Part shown: piece by piece, positions 42,436 through 48,529 of the stretch
How the letters are laid out: each line of letters starts with the position of its first letter
Numbering within the stretch: the stretch's first letter is position 1
NCBI RefSeq assembly: GCF_008274805.1
Contig: NZ_CP022579.1
Span: 1,364,001-1,428,000, forward strand
Direction: 5' to 3'
DNA: 64,000 nucleotides
Source of the DNA: Oryzomicrobium terrae
GTDB lineage: Bacteria; Pseudomonadota; Gammaproteobacteria; Burkholderiales; Rhodocyclaceae
Translations under genes and position numbers: made by a program
Notes under the pieces: model-generated
What the model was told of the DNA's origin: nothing
Database searches by the model: none
What the model saw: only the letters and a program-made list of their open reading frames with translations

Positions 42436-42691
42436 TGCCGCCGGTAGCGTCTAAGAGGTGCCGGGTTCCGATACCCACCCCGGCGGCAGTTTTAAACTTC
42501 CCGTCATTTGCCCGTGACGGGACGCCATCGGATGGCGCAGAGCCGGGTCATGCAATCGACAGTTCCAACACGGAGGCGGGCCGGGCTTGATACCGGCTAG
42601 GCTTACCCGTTAGGGCCGTGTCTCAGTCCCCGCTTTAAATGCGCGAAGAGTTGCGTGTCCTATCCACGCCGCCGCCTCAGTGTTGGAACTG
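42436..42691 (-). ncRNA. Highly structured leftward leader RNA, unassigned
   Basis: Four strong inverted repeats lie in tandem in the PL transcript: 42672-42691 with 42560-42579 (19 of 20 bases, arms CAGTTCCAACACTGAGGCGG on the minus strand), 42531-42537 with 42523-42529 (7 of 7), 42515-42521 with 42500-42506 (7 of 7, loop of 8) and 42480-42488 with 42436-42444 (9 of 9). No convincing gene covers this part. It sits between the N-like ORF/terminator and the first operon gene, so antitermination or processing is plausible. Confidence 0.5.
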
Positions 42692-42854
42692 CTGGCGGGC
42701 TTCCACCGCCTCCCTGTCTCTCCAGTGCCACGGGGCTTTCGTTCTCCCGTTACGCCAGCCGATTCGGCGCTGGTCCCTGTTCGGTTACGGTTCCGACTCG
42801 CGCTGCCGGCCCATGCCTGGGCAAGCCATGCGACGATTTCCTGCCATGCCTCCC

Positions 42855-43070
42855 TCAAAAAAACGGGGCCTGTACTAGCGCCCCCCAAGGTCTTGCGGAG
42901 GGAGATGCATGTGCTGCTCTTGCCTGATCCCGTGGCGCCTTTCCGCAGATCCGCGCCTTCACTGTGCCCATCAGGTCTTGAGCGACTTCCGCTACTCGCC
43001 GGTACCGCTCTATCCGTCTTTCGCTGCGCCCTGGGCTGCCGGGTTTAACTAGCCGAAGTAGTTGCGGCAT
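42855..43070 (-). CDS. Arginine-rich small ORF in lambda N position
   Basis: 71 residues, the first ORF behind PL. Residues 12-32 are strongly basic (GRSERRIERYRRVAEVAQDL), like the arginine-rich RNA-binding helix of N-type antiterminators, though no homology can be claimed. The ATG is seven bases after the -10 of PL, so the message would be leaderless and no ribosome site is expected or seen. Its end runs into an intrinsic terminator (42857-42884), as N is followed by tL1. Could still be a chance ORF. Confidence 0.4.
   Translation of the reverse strand: MPQLLRLVKPGSPGRSERRIERYRRVAEVAQDLMGTVKARICGKAPRDQARAAHASPSARPWGALVQAPFF
42857..42884 (-). terminator. Terminator after the N-like ORF (tL1-like)
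   Basis: On the minus strand GGGGC and GCCCC form a short stem with a 10-base loop, followed by GTTTTTTT. It would stop PL transcription unless antiterminated. Confidence 0.55.
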
Positions 43071-43076
43071 GGACGA

Positions 43077-43117
43077 ATACTAGCGCCGCTATTTCTCTAT
43101 TGTCAATAGCGCCGCTA
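43077..43117 (-). promoter_or_regulatory. OL/PL: leftward early promoter with two CI/Cro operators
   Basis: Operators TAGCGCCGCTA at 43081-43091 and 43107-43117 (centres 26 bp apart) overlap a leftward promoter TTGACA (43106-43101), 18-base spacer, TAGTAT (43082-43077). The same operator word, the same 26-bp spacing and the same promoter form recur at OR/PR, which makes repressor binding here near certain. Confidence 0.88.
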
Positions 43118-43131
43118 GTTCGTCGGAAAAT

Positions 43132-43155
43132 AAAAAGCCGCCCGAAGGCGGCTTT
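43132..43155 (-). terminator. Terminator of the cI-lipoprotein transcript
   Basis: Minus strand: AAAGCCGCC, TTCG loop, GGCGGCTTT continuing into TTTATTTT. It ends leftward transcription of cI and the lipoprotein gene just before PL. Confidence 0.9.
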
Positions 43156-43178
43156 CGCTTGCGCTAGTTGCTCTGGTT

Positions 43179-43631
43179 TTACTGGCTCTGCCCGGTTCCG
43201 TTCATGGCCTCGGTGAACTTTTCAACTACGACATACTCGCATCCACGCCCATCCAAAGAGATGACTTCAGAATTAGTTTTGTTATCAATTAATGTAATGT
43301 CGTAGAACAGGGCAGGGGAGAAGTTAGAGATGCAGGTGTCGTACTGATGCCACTTCAGGATCAGTTCATAACGCGTATGGAACGTGTCGTATTGCTCAAG
43401 TCGCGTGTTATCTCCCAGTCTGCCCTCGGTCACCCGCGGCCCTCCCCGAACTGCCATTTTCCAGCCGGATTTAGACAAAGCCTCCTTGATCTTGCCTGTT
43501 AGGCCACTTGAACCAGGGGGGACAGTCACGGACTTTTCGTTTTGGTCGACTGCGCCATATGTATGAAGGTTGTAGGACATACAGCCACTCAGAGTGAGGG
43601 CAGTAATTAGCGCAAGAACAGCAGTTTTCAT
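43179..43631 (-). CDS. Predicted prophage lipoprotein in the rex position
   Basis: 150 residues (start 43631, giving five bases to GAGG; an ATG just upstream at 43634 is too close). The signal peptide MKTAVLALITALTLSGC ends in a lipobox with Cys17; Met at +2 predicts outer-membrane sorting. The mature part is an alpha/beta domain with two later cysteines (TCISNFSP, GRGCEYVV). Only nine bases separate it from cI, so it should be made from the maintenance promoter in lysogens. Family not recognised. Position and type suggest superinfection exclusion or surface conversion, which is inference. Confidence 0.85.
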   Translation of the reverse strand: MKTAVLALITALTLSGCMSYNLHTYGAVDQNEKSVTVPPGSSGLTGKIKEALSKSGWKMAVRGGPRVTEGRLGDNTRLEQYDTFHTRYELILKWHQYDTCISNFSPALFYDITLIDNKTNSEVISLDGRGCEYVVVEKFTEAMNGTGQSQ

Positions 43632-43640
43632 CATTTCCTC

Positions 43641-44417
43641 TTAAATACCACCACTGATAGCAACGACTCGGCCAATCACTTGTAGGTGCTCTAGTTGTTC
43701 TGGTCCTACGTCCCAGTCGGGGTAGCGGATCTTGTCGGGGTTGTCGCTGACGATGCGCACCCCTCCACCGACGCGTTTAAACAGACGCTTTACGAACACC
43801 TCGTTCTCGTAGGCGATTGCGTAGACCTTCCCATCATTGATGCCGGTCTGTGTGTGGTCGATGACCAAACTGTCGCCGTCGCAAATGCGCTCTTCCATGG
43901 AGTCGCCACTTGCAACGATGGTTGCGCACTTCTCGGGATTGATGCCCAGGCGGTCCGCCCAACTCCGGCGGAATGCGTTGCGCTGTCCCTTCTCTTCTAC
44001 GTGCCAGGCTACCCGGCCATTCCCGCACGACGCCTCAACTGTCAAACGCGGAATGAACACGTACTGGTCTTCTGGAAGTTCACTTTCATGCTCCCAGGAT
44101 AACACCGGCCGTGCACTCGATCCTATGTTGCTGCGATCTGGTGGTGTGGTTCCGACGATCCTCTCAGCCTCTTCGGCAAGTCTAGAACTGAACTCACCAA
44201 CAGAGCAGCCAAGTCCACGGGCGAACTTGCTGGCCGCCTCCAGATTGAGAGGGCTGCGCGCATTGAGGTACTGCCAGACCATCCCCTGGCTGCCAATCTC
44301 GAACTTGGCGCCAAAGGCTTCTTGAGACATGCCGGCCCGGTTTTTGAAGAGTTCCCGGAGCTTCTCTGCCTCTTCGCGGTGAACGTCTTCAATCTTCGAT
44401 TTCTTGGATTTTTCCAT
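43641..44417 (-). CDS. cI: CI-type repressor with S24 self-cleavage domain
   Basis: 258 residues. N-terminal HTH (LRELFKNRAGMSQEAFGAKF then EIGSQGMVWQYLNARSPL) and a C-terminal LexA-like domain with the catalytic serine in VASGDSMEERICDGD (about residue 175) and lysine in EVFVKRLFKRV (about 213). ASCGNG at about residue 130 is a normal Cys-Gly cleavage site, so the repressor should respond to RecA. Start at 44417 gives MEKSKKSKIEDVHREEAEKL; the message from PRM would be leaderless, as for lambda cI. Binds OL and OR described nearby. Confidence 0.93.
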   Translation of the reverse strand: MEKSKKSKIEDVHREEAEKLRELFKNRAGMSQEAFGAKFEIGSQGMVWQYLNARSPLNLEAASKFARGLGCSVGEFSSRLAEEAERIVGTTPPDRSNIGSSARPVLSWEHESELPEDQYVFIPRLTVEASCGNGRVAWHVEEKGQRNAFRRSWADRLGINPEKCATIVASGDSMEERICDGDSLVIDHTQTGINDGKVYAIAYENEVFVKRLFKRVGGGVRIVSDNPDKIRYPDWDVGPEQLEHLQVIGRVVAISGGI

Positions 44418-44423
44418 TATTGA

Positions 44424-44451
44424 ATTATGAGTTGCGCTAATAACTATGCAA
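44424..44451 (-). promoter_or_regulatory. PRM, repressor maintenance promoter
   Basis: Minus strand TTGCAT (44451-44446), 16 bases, CATAAT (44429-44424). The cI ATG is seven bases downstream of the -10. The left OR operator (44453-44463) touches the -35, the correct place for activation by bound CI. Confidence 0.65.
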
Positions 44452-44452
44452 C

Positions 44453-44493
44453 AAGCGCCGCTATTGACCTCTAACAACTAGCGGCGCTAGTAT
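44453..44493 (+). promoter_or_regulatory. OR/PR: rightward early promoter with two operators
   Basis: Operators at 44453-44463 (AAGCGCCGCTA, one change) and 44479-44489 (TAGCGGCGCTA within the palindrome ACTAGCGGCGCTAGT), centres 26 bp apart. Promoter TTGACC (44464-44469), 18 bases, TAGTAT (44488-44493). Drives cro; mirror of OL/PL. Confidence 0.9.
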
Positions 44494-44521
44494 TCTGGGC
44501 GTCACAACCCGGAAGAAGAAC

Positions 44522-44734
44522 ATGCGACTCGACGAATACCTCGCACAAAACAAGCTCAGCCAAGCTGAGTTCGGCGAGAAGCTCCACCCCTCTGTTACGC
44601 AGGGCCTTGTCAGCCAATGGTGCCGCGGCGACACCCGCATCACGCTGGACAACGCTATCCAGATTGAAGAGCTGACCGCCGGCCAAGTCACGGTTCGTGA
44701 CTGCCATGCGATGTACAGCAGGGAGGCCGCGTAA
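44522..44734 (+). CDS. cro: Cro-type regulator
   Basis: 70 residues with a compact HTH (LDEYLAQNKLSQAEFGEKLH then SVTQGLVSQWCRGDTRIT). First gene from PR and divergent from cI. GGAAGAAG precedes the ATG. Expected to compete with CI for the OL and OR words and commit to lysis. Its last base is shared with the next start codon. Confidence 0.9.
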   Translation: MRLDEYLAQNKLSQAEFGEKLHPSVTQGLVSQWCRGDTRITLDNAIQIEELTAGQVTVRDCHAMYSREAA

Positions 44735-45054
44735 TGCCTTGGTACAACCCTCTCTCCTGGTTCTGGCGCCGCAAGCCGGTCGCCGAGCCCCAGGTGCGCA
44801 TGTCCCGCCGCGCTGTTGATTCCAGCGACCTCCCGTTCGAAGGCCAGTTCTCGATGCGCCTTCCGAGCGACATCCGAGAGGATGGCGGCCGTGTTGCCCG
44901 GGCCCGTGGGTTCAGTTCCCTCGCCGAGTTCATGCGGTTTCTCTTGAATGCTGAGATTCGGAAGCACTTTGACCATGTGGACAGAGTATTCGATGAGTCG
45001 CCGGCGAATGTGGTGCAAATGGGCGAGGGCGGCAATGCTGACCATCGGTATTGA
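44734..45054 (+). CDS. Phage hypothetical protein, 106 aa
   Basis: Begins MPWYNPLSWFWRRKPVAEPQ. The middle (FSMRLPSDIREDGGRVARAR then GFSSLAEFMRFLLNAEIRKH) could form a ribbon-helix-helix DNA-binding motif, a common type directly after cro, but I cannot assign it (a CII role is possible by position). Coupled to cro by one-base overlap. Confidence 0.65.
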   Translation: MPWYNPLSWFWRRKPVAEPQVRMSRRAVDSSDLPFEGQFSMRLPSDIREDGGRVARARGFSSLAEFMRFLLNAEIRKHFDHVDRVFDESPANVVQMGEGGNADHRY

Positions 45055-45493
45055 TCCGGGCGCCTCGGGCGCCATCGTTGTGCTGGATGAAAAGCACAAC
45101 CTGATCGAGTGGGAACTGATGCCCACCATGGCGGTTGGTTCCGCAACCCGGGTGAATGCCGCGGCCCTTGCCGCGTTCCTGCGGACTTTCGACGCACCCC
45201 GGGCCTTCCTTGAGAACGTGGGCGCCATGCCCGGGCAAGGCGTGACCAGCATGTTCGCTTTCGGCCACGCCGCTGGTGTTGCCTCTGGCGTCCTGGCCGC
45301 GCTGGAAATCCCGACCACCCTTGTCACCCCCCAGTCCTGGAAGAAGCGTGCCGGCCTGATCGGCTCCGAGAAGGATGCGGCCCGTACCCGGGCCATCCAG
45401 CTGTGGCCCGGGTGGCGGGACCTGGACAAGAAGGGGAGGGGCCAGGCCCTGGCCGATGCCGCCCTGATTGCGCGGTTCGGAGCCCAGCAATGA
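45035..45493 (+). CDS. RuvC-like Holliday junction nuclease
   Basis: 152 residues of the RNase H-like RuvC fold. Acidic residues are visible in MLTIGIDPGASGAIVV (Asp7), FLENVGAMPGQG (Glu) and GQALADAALIARF (Asp near the C terminus). AGGGCGG precedes the ATG at 45035; the longer open frame from 44948 is not needed. Probably resolves branched recombination or packaging intermediates. Overlaps the gene before it by 20 bases and the methyltransferase by four. Confidence 0.86.
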   Translation: MLTIGIDPGASGAIVVLDEKHNLIEWELMPTMAVGSATRVNAAALAAFLRTFDAPRAFLENVGAMPGQGVTSMFAFGHAAGVASGVLAALEIPTTLVTPQSWKKRAGLIGSEKDAARTRAIQLWPGWRDLDKKGRGQALADAALIARFGAQQ

Positions 45494-47064
45494 TCTACGG
45501 ATCAGTGTGCAGCGGCATTGAGGCTGCCACCGTTGCGTGGCATGGCCTGGGATGGGCGCCGGCATGGTTCAGCGAGATCGAGCCCTTCCCGGCTGCCGTA
45601 CTCGCGCACCACTACCCCCATGTGCCCAACCTGGGCGACATGACCAAGATTGCCGTGCAGGTGCTGCGCGGCGAAGTCGAGGCCCCCGACATTCTGGTGG
45701 GCGGAACCCCTTGTCAGGCATTCAGCGTTGCCGGGCTACGCAACAGCCTGGACGACGAGCGCGGAAACCTGACCCTTCGTTACGTGGAACTGGCTGATGC
45801 AATTGACCATGTTCGAGTTTCCAAAGGACGACCCCCCTGCGTTGCCGTGTGGGAAAACGTCCCCGGTGTCCTCAGCACCAAGGACAACGCCTTCGGGTGC
45901 TTTCTGGCAGGGCTTGCCGGTGAAAATGAGCCGTTACGAGCTCCAGGGGGAAAGTGGTCAAACGCTGGTGCTGTGTATGGACCCCGGCGTGCAGTCGCAT
46001 GGCGGACCTTGGACGCCCAATATTTCGGACTGGCCCAACGACGCCGCCGTGTGTTCGTTGTCGCAAGTGCTAGAGAAGGGTTCGATCCCGCCCAGGTTCT
46101 TTTTGAGTGGGACGGCCTGCGCCGGGATATTGCGCCGAGCCGAGGCCAGGGGAAAGAACCTACCGCCGGCACTCTACGAAGCTCTGACGGCGGTAGTGAC
46201 ATTGACCACGCAAGAGCCCACCACCTCCAGCCAGTAACCAGCGCACTGGACGCCAGCTATGGCCGGCTGCACGGTGCATCCCACCAGGATGCAAACCACG
46301 GGCACAGCCATCTTGTGCCGGTGGCCTTCGGTGGAAACAACACCGCGGGACCAATCGAAGTAGCAACAGCCCGCAATGCTTGCTCCAGCGCCAGTGGGCG
46401 GATGGACTTCGAGAGCGAAACGTTTCTGCTGCACCCGGCCATGGCCGTGCATGGCACCCAAAACCCGGACGTACGCATCGAGCAGGCGCATACCCTGGGC
46501 CGAAACAGCGGGCAGGAAAATGCGGTGCTGGCCTTCGACACCACTCAGGTGACGAGTGCGGCGAACTACAGCAACCCGAAGCCCGGCGACCCGTGCCACC
46601 CGCTAGCTGCAGGCGCACACGCACCGGCCATCGCATTCTCCTGCAAAGACCACGGCGGCGATGCGGGGCTGGTGTCGCCGACCCTGAGAGCTATGGGGCA
46701 TGGAGCGAGTCACGCAAATGCCGGTGGGCAGGTGGCGGTGGCCTATACCACCAAGCTGCACAACACGGGCAGCAACAACGCCGGCAAGATTTTCGAGGAA
46801 CGCACCACTTGCCTCGATGCCAACAGCCCTCCGCCAGCGCTGCTGACGGGCACGCAGGTGAGACGACTCATTCCTACTGAATGCGAACGTCTCCAGGGAT
46901 TCCCCGATGGCTATACAGCCATCCCGTGGCGCAACAAGCCGGCAGACGAGTGCCCCGACGGCCCGCGCTACAAGGCCCTGGGCAACAGCATGGCAGTGCC
47001 GTGCATGCGCTGGATTGGCAGGCGCATTCAGCAGCTGGTGAACCGCGGAGGTCGTCATGGCTGA
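45490..47064 (+). CDS. DNA cytosine-5 methyltransferase
   Basis: 524 residues. Motif I YGSVCSGIEAATVAWHGLG opens the protein, the catalytic cysteine is Cys75 in GGTPCQAFSVAGLR, motif VI is VWENVPGVL, and motif VIII is QRRRRVFVVA. The target-recognition region is long (about residues 215-450). Motifs IX and X are IPTECERLQGFPDGY and YKALGNSMAVPC. Probably protects phage DNA from host restriction. Start overlaps the RuvC-like stop (ATGA). Residues about 103-249 are also covered by another plausible protein in the +1 frame (45797-46237). Confidence 0.92.
   Translation: MIYGSVCSGIEAATVAWHGLGWAPAWFSEIEPFPAAVLAHHYPHVPNLGDMTKIAVQVLRGEVEAPDILVGGTPCQAFSVAGLRNSLDDERGNLTLRYVELADAIDHVRVSKGRPPCVAVWENVPGVLSTKDNAFGCFLAGLAGENEPLRAPGGKWSNAGAVYGPRRAVAWRTLDAQYFGLAQRRRRVFVVASAREGFDPAQVLFEWDGLRRDIAPSRGQGKEPTAGTLRSSDGGSDIDHARAHHLQPVTSALDASYGRLHGASHQDANHGHSHLVPVAFGGNNTAGPIEVATARNACSSASGRMDFESETFLLHPAMAVHGTQNPDVRIEQAHTLGRNSGQENAVLAFDTTQVTSAANYSNPKPGDPCHPLAAGAHAPAIAFSCKDHGGDAGLVSPTLRAMGHGASHANAGGQVAVAYTTKLHNTGSNNAGKIFEERTTCLDANSPPPALLTGTQVRRLIPTECERLQGFPDGYTAIPWRNKPADECPDGPRYKALGNSMAVPCMRWIGRRIQQLVNRGGRHG
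45797..46237 (+). CDS. Overprinted ORF inside the cytosine methyltransferase gene, 146 aa
   Basis: Read in the +1 frame of the methyltransferase, it starts MQLTMFEFPKDDPPALPCGK and contains WPNDAAVCSLSQVLEKGSIP and RFFLSGTACAGILRRAEARG, a recurrent small phage protein pattern that I recognise from annotated phage genomes (forms like SLSDILETG...YFLS...GILRRAEKRG). That pattern can be read off the same bases that encode methyltransferase motif VIII, so both frames look constrained. Whether the protein is made is unknown. Function unknown. Confidence 0.5.
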   Translation: MQLTMFEFPKDDPPALPCGKTSPVSSAPRTTPSGAFWQGLPVKMSRYELQGESGQTLVLCMDPGVQSHGGPWTPNISDWPNDAAVCSLSQVLEKGSIPPRFFLSGTACAGILRRAEARGKNLPPALYEALTAVVTLTTQEPTTSSQ

Positions 47065-47545
47065 TCAACTCCTTCGTGCCCACTGGCCCTCCCAGGCTGT
47101 GGCCGGTCCGAACTTCTCGTCGGTGATCGCCCCCTGGTGCAAGTCCATGTGGGAGGCCGGCCACAAGCTGGAGATTGAGATCCGGCTGCATGAGGACGCC
47201 AAGACCGACAAGCAGCGCCGGTTCTACCACGGGGTGGTGCTCAAGCAGATTGCGCTACAGGCCCGGCCGAATGGCCAGACGCATGCCCTGGCGGTGTGGA
47301 AAGAGTATTTCCGTGACCACTTCATCGGCTTCAAGACCGTCACCTACAAAGACCCAATGACCGGGAAGAAGACCCGGCGCCGGGTGCGGCAGAGCACCGA
47401 GGACTTGGGGGTGAAGGGCTACAGCAAGCTGATCGACCAGGTGACGGCCTTCGCCGTGACCGAGCTTGGGGTGCGGTTCCCGGTGGACTGGGCGACCTTC
47501 GAGGCCCGGGAGATCGACATGGAAACCGGGGAGATCCTCGGATGA
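47057..47545 (+). CDS. ninB: NinB/Orf family recombination mediator
   Basis: 162 residues. NinB (lambda Orf) binds single-stranded DNA and loads the phage recombinase in place of RecFOR. Family features are EIRLHEDAKTDKQRRFYHGV and AVWKEYFRDHFIGFKTVTYK, followed by ARSTEDL-like RVRQSTEDLGVKGYSKLIDQ. Overlaps the methyltransferase by eight bases. Complements Bet and the exonuclease on the leftward operon. Confidence 0.9.
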   Translation: MADQLLRAHWPSQAVAGPNFSSVIAPWCKSMWEAGHKLEIEIRLHEDAKTDKQRRFYHGVVLKQIALQARPNGQTHALAVWKEYFRDHFIGFKTVTYKDPMTGKKTRRRVRQSTEDLGVKGYSKLIDQVTAFAVTELGVRFPVDWATFEAREIDMETGEILG

Positions 47546-48063
47546 TCCGCCGATCCCCGCTCAAGCGTACCGGCTTCAAGCGGCGCGAGCTGCCGAAGCC
47601 ACGGGCGAAGGCCCTGTGCATTGCCCCCGGGCAGTGGCGCGCCGGCGCCGCTTCTTCACCGGTGGCGAACCCAGCCCAGCCGAAGCATTCCTATGTGCGC
47701 AGCAAGAAGCTGCGCGAAGCCTACCGGCTGATCCCCTGCCAGCACTGCGGCTGCGCCGACGGCACCGTGTGCTGCGCCCATAGCAACTGGGCCACCCACG
47801 GCAAAGGCGCCGGCATCAAGGCCGACGACAGCCGCGGCGCCAGCCTGTGCGCTGCCTGCCATGTCCCGCTGCTCGATCAGGGGGCAGCCCTGACCCGGGC
47901 CCAGCGCCGCGCCCTCTGGTGGGCCGCACATATCAAGAGCGTTCGCCTTCTCGTAGAGATCGGGGCATGGCCCAAGGCCATCCCCGTGCCCGACACCTCG
48001 ACTTTCCCCTGGGGGGAGCAAGACGATGACAACAAAGAAATCAACAACCCTCCTCGTTTTTGA
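47542..48063 (+). CDS. DUF1364 family HNH-like nuclease
   Basis: 173 residues. After a basic start (MIRRSPLKRTGFKRRELPKP) it has the zinc/His cluster RLIPCQHCGCADGTVCCAHS, HGKGAGIKADDSRGASLCAA and CHVPLLDQG, the DUF1364 pattern found next to ninB in lambdoid phages (NinG-like position). Likely metal-dependent nuclease. Overlaps ninB by four bases. Confidence 0.82.
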   Translation: MIRRSPLKRTGFKRRELPKPRAKALCIAPGQWRAGAASSPVANPAQPKHSYVRSKKLREAYRLIPCQHCGCADGTVCCAHSNWATHGKGAGIKADDSRGASLCAACHVPLLDQGAALTRAQRRALWWAAHIKSVRLLVEIGAWPKAIPVPDTSTFPWGEQDDDNKEINNPPRF

Positions 48064-48529
48064 GGCCGTGCAGGACCTGCACGCCATGGAGCAGGTCGTG
48101 ACGCGGGAGACGCTGGCCGAGCACACCGGCCTCAAGCTGACCGTGATCGACGACCGTATCGCGATCCTGGTCGATGACGGCGCCGTGCTCCGCGTTCAGC
48201 GCGGCGTGTTCGTGCCTGCCCCGGAGCATCCGCCGGCACGGCCGATCAGCAAGACGATCCTCCCCGGCGGCGCCGTGAAGATCGAGATAGGCGACGACGT
48301 GCTGACGCTCACCCCGCGGGAGAGCCGCATGCTCGGCGAACTGACGGCCGGGGCAGGCCAGCAGTACGCCGCCGTGGAAGCCGGCCACCAGGCCGCGGTC
48401 GTGAATGCTGAACTTGCTCTGAAAGTGAAGCAGCTCCAGCGCCGGCTTGTTCTGCTTGAAGGCGGCGGGCCGCCTGAGCAGCTGGGGCTGCTCGATGTGA
48501 CCCAAGGAGCGCCGGGGGGGGCAAATTGA
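48026..48529 (+). CDS. Phage protein with winged-helix start, 167 aa
   Basis: MTTKKSTTLLVFEAVQDLHA..., with TRETLAEHTGLKLTVIDDRI reading like a winged helix, then a Pro-rich linker and a helical end (ALKVKQLQRRLVLLEGG). An eight-G run near 48513 codes for GGA near the C terminus. Overlaps the DUF1364 gene by 38 bases and the methyltransferase by four. Function unknown. Confidence 0.68.
   Translation: MTTKKSTTLLVFEAVQDLHAMEQVVTRETLAEHTGLKLTVIDDRIAILVDDGAVLRVQRGVFVPAPEHPPARPISKTILPGGAVKIEIGDDVLTLTPRESRMLGELTAGAGQQYAAVEAGHQAAVVNAELALKVKQLQRRLVLLEGGGPPEQLGLLDVTQGAPGGAN

Noticed and set aside
42610-42888. 92-codon minus-strand ORF in the PL leader
   Set aside because: Needs a TTG start within the terminator stem, has no ribosome site, and overlaps the inverted repeats better explained as RNA. 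Conservation of the frame would change this.
44461-45429. 322-codon minus-strand ORF opposite cro and the RuvC-like gene
   Set aside because: Runs across OR/PR and three supported rightward genes; shadow.
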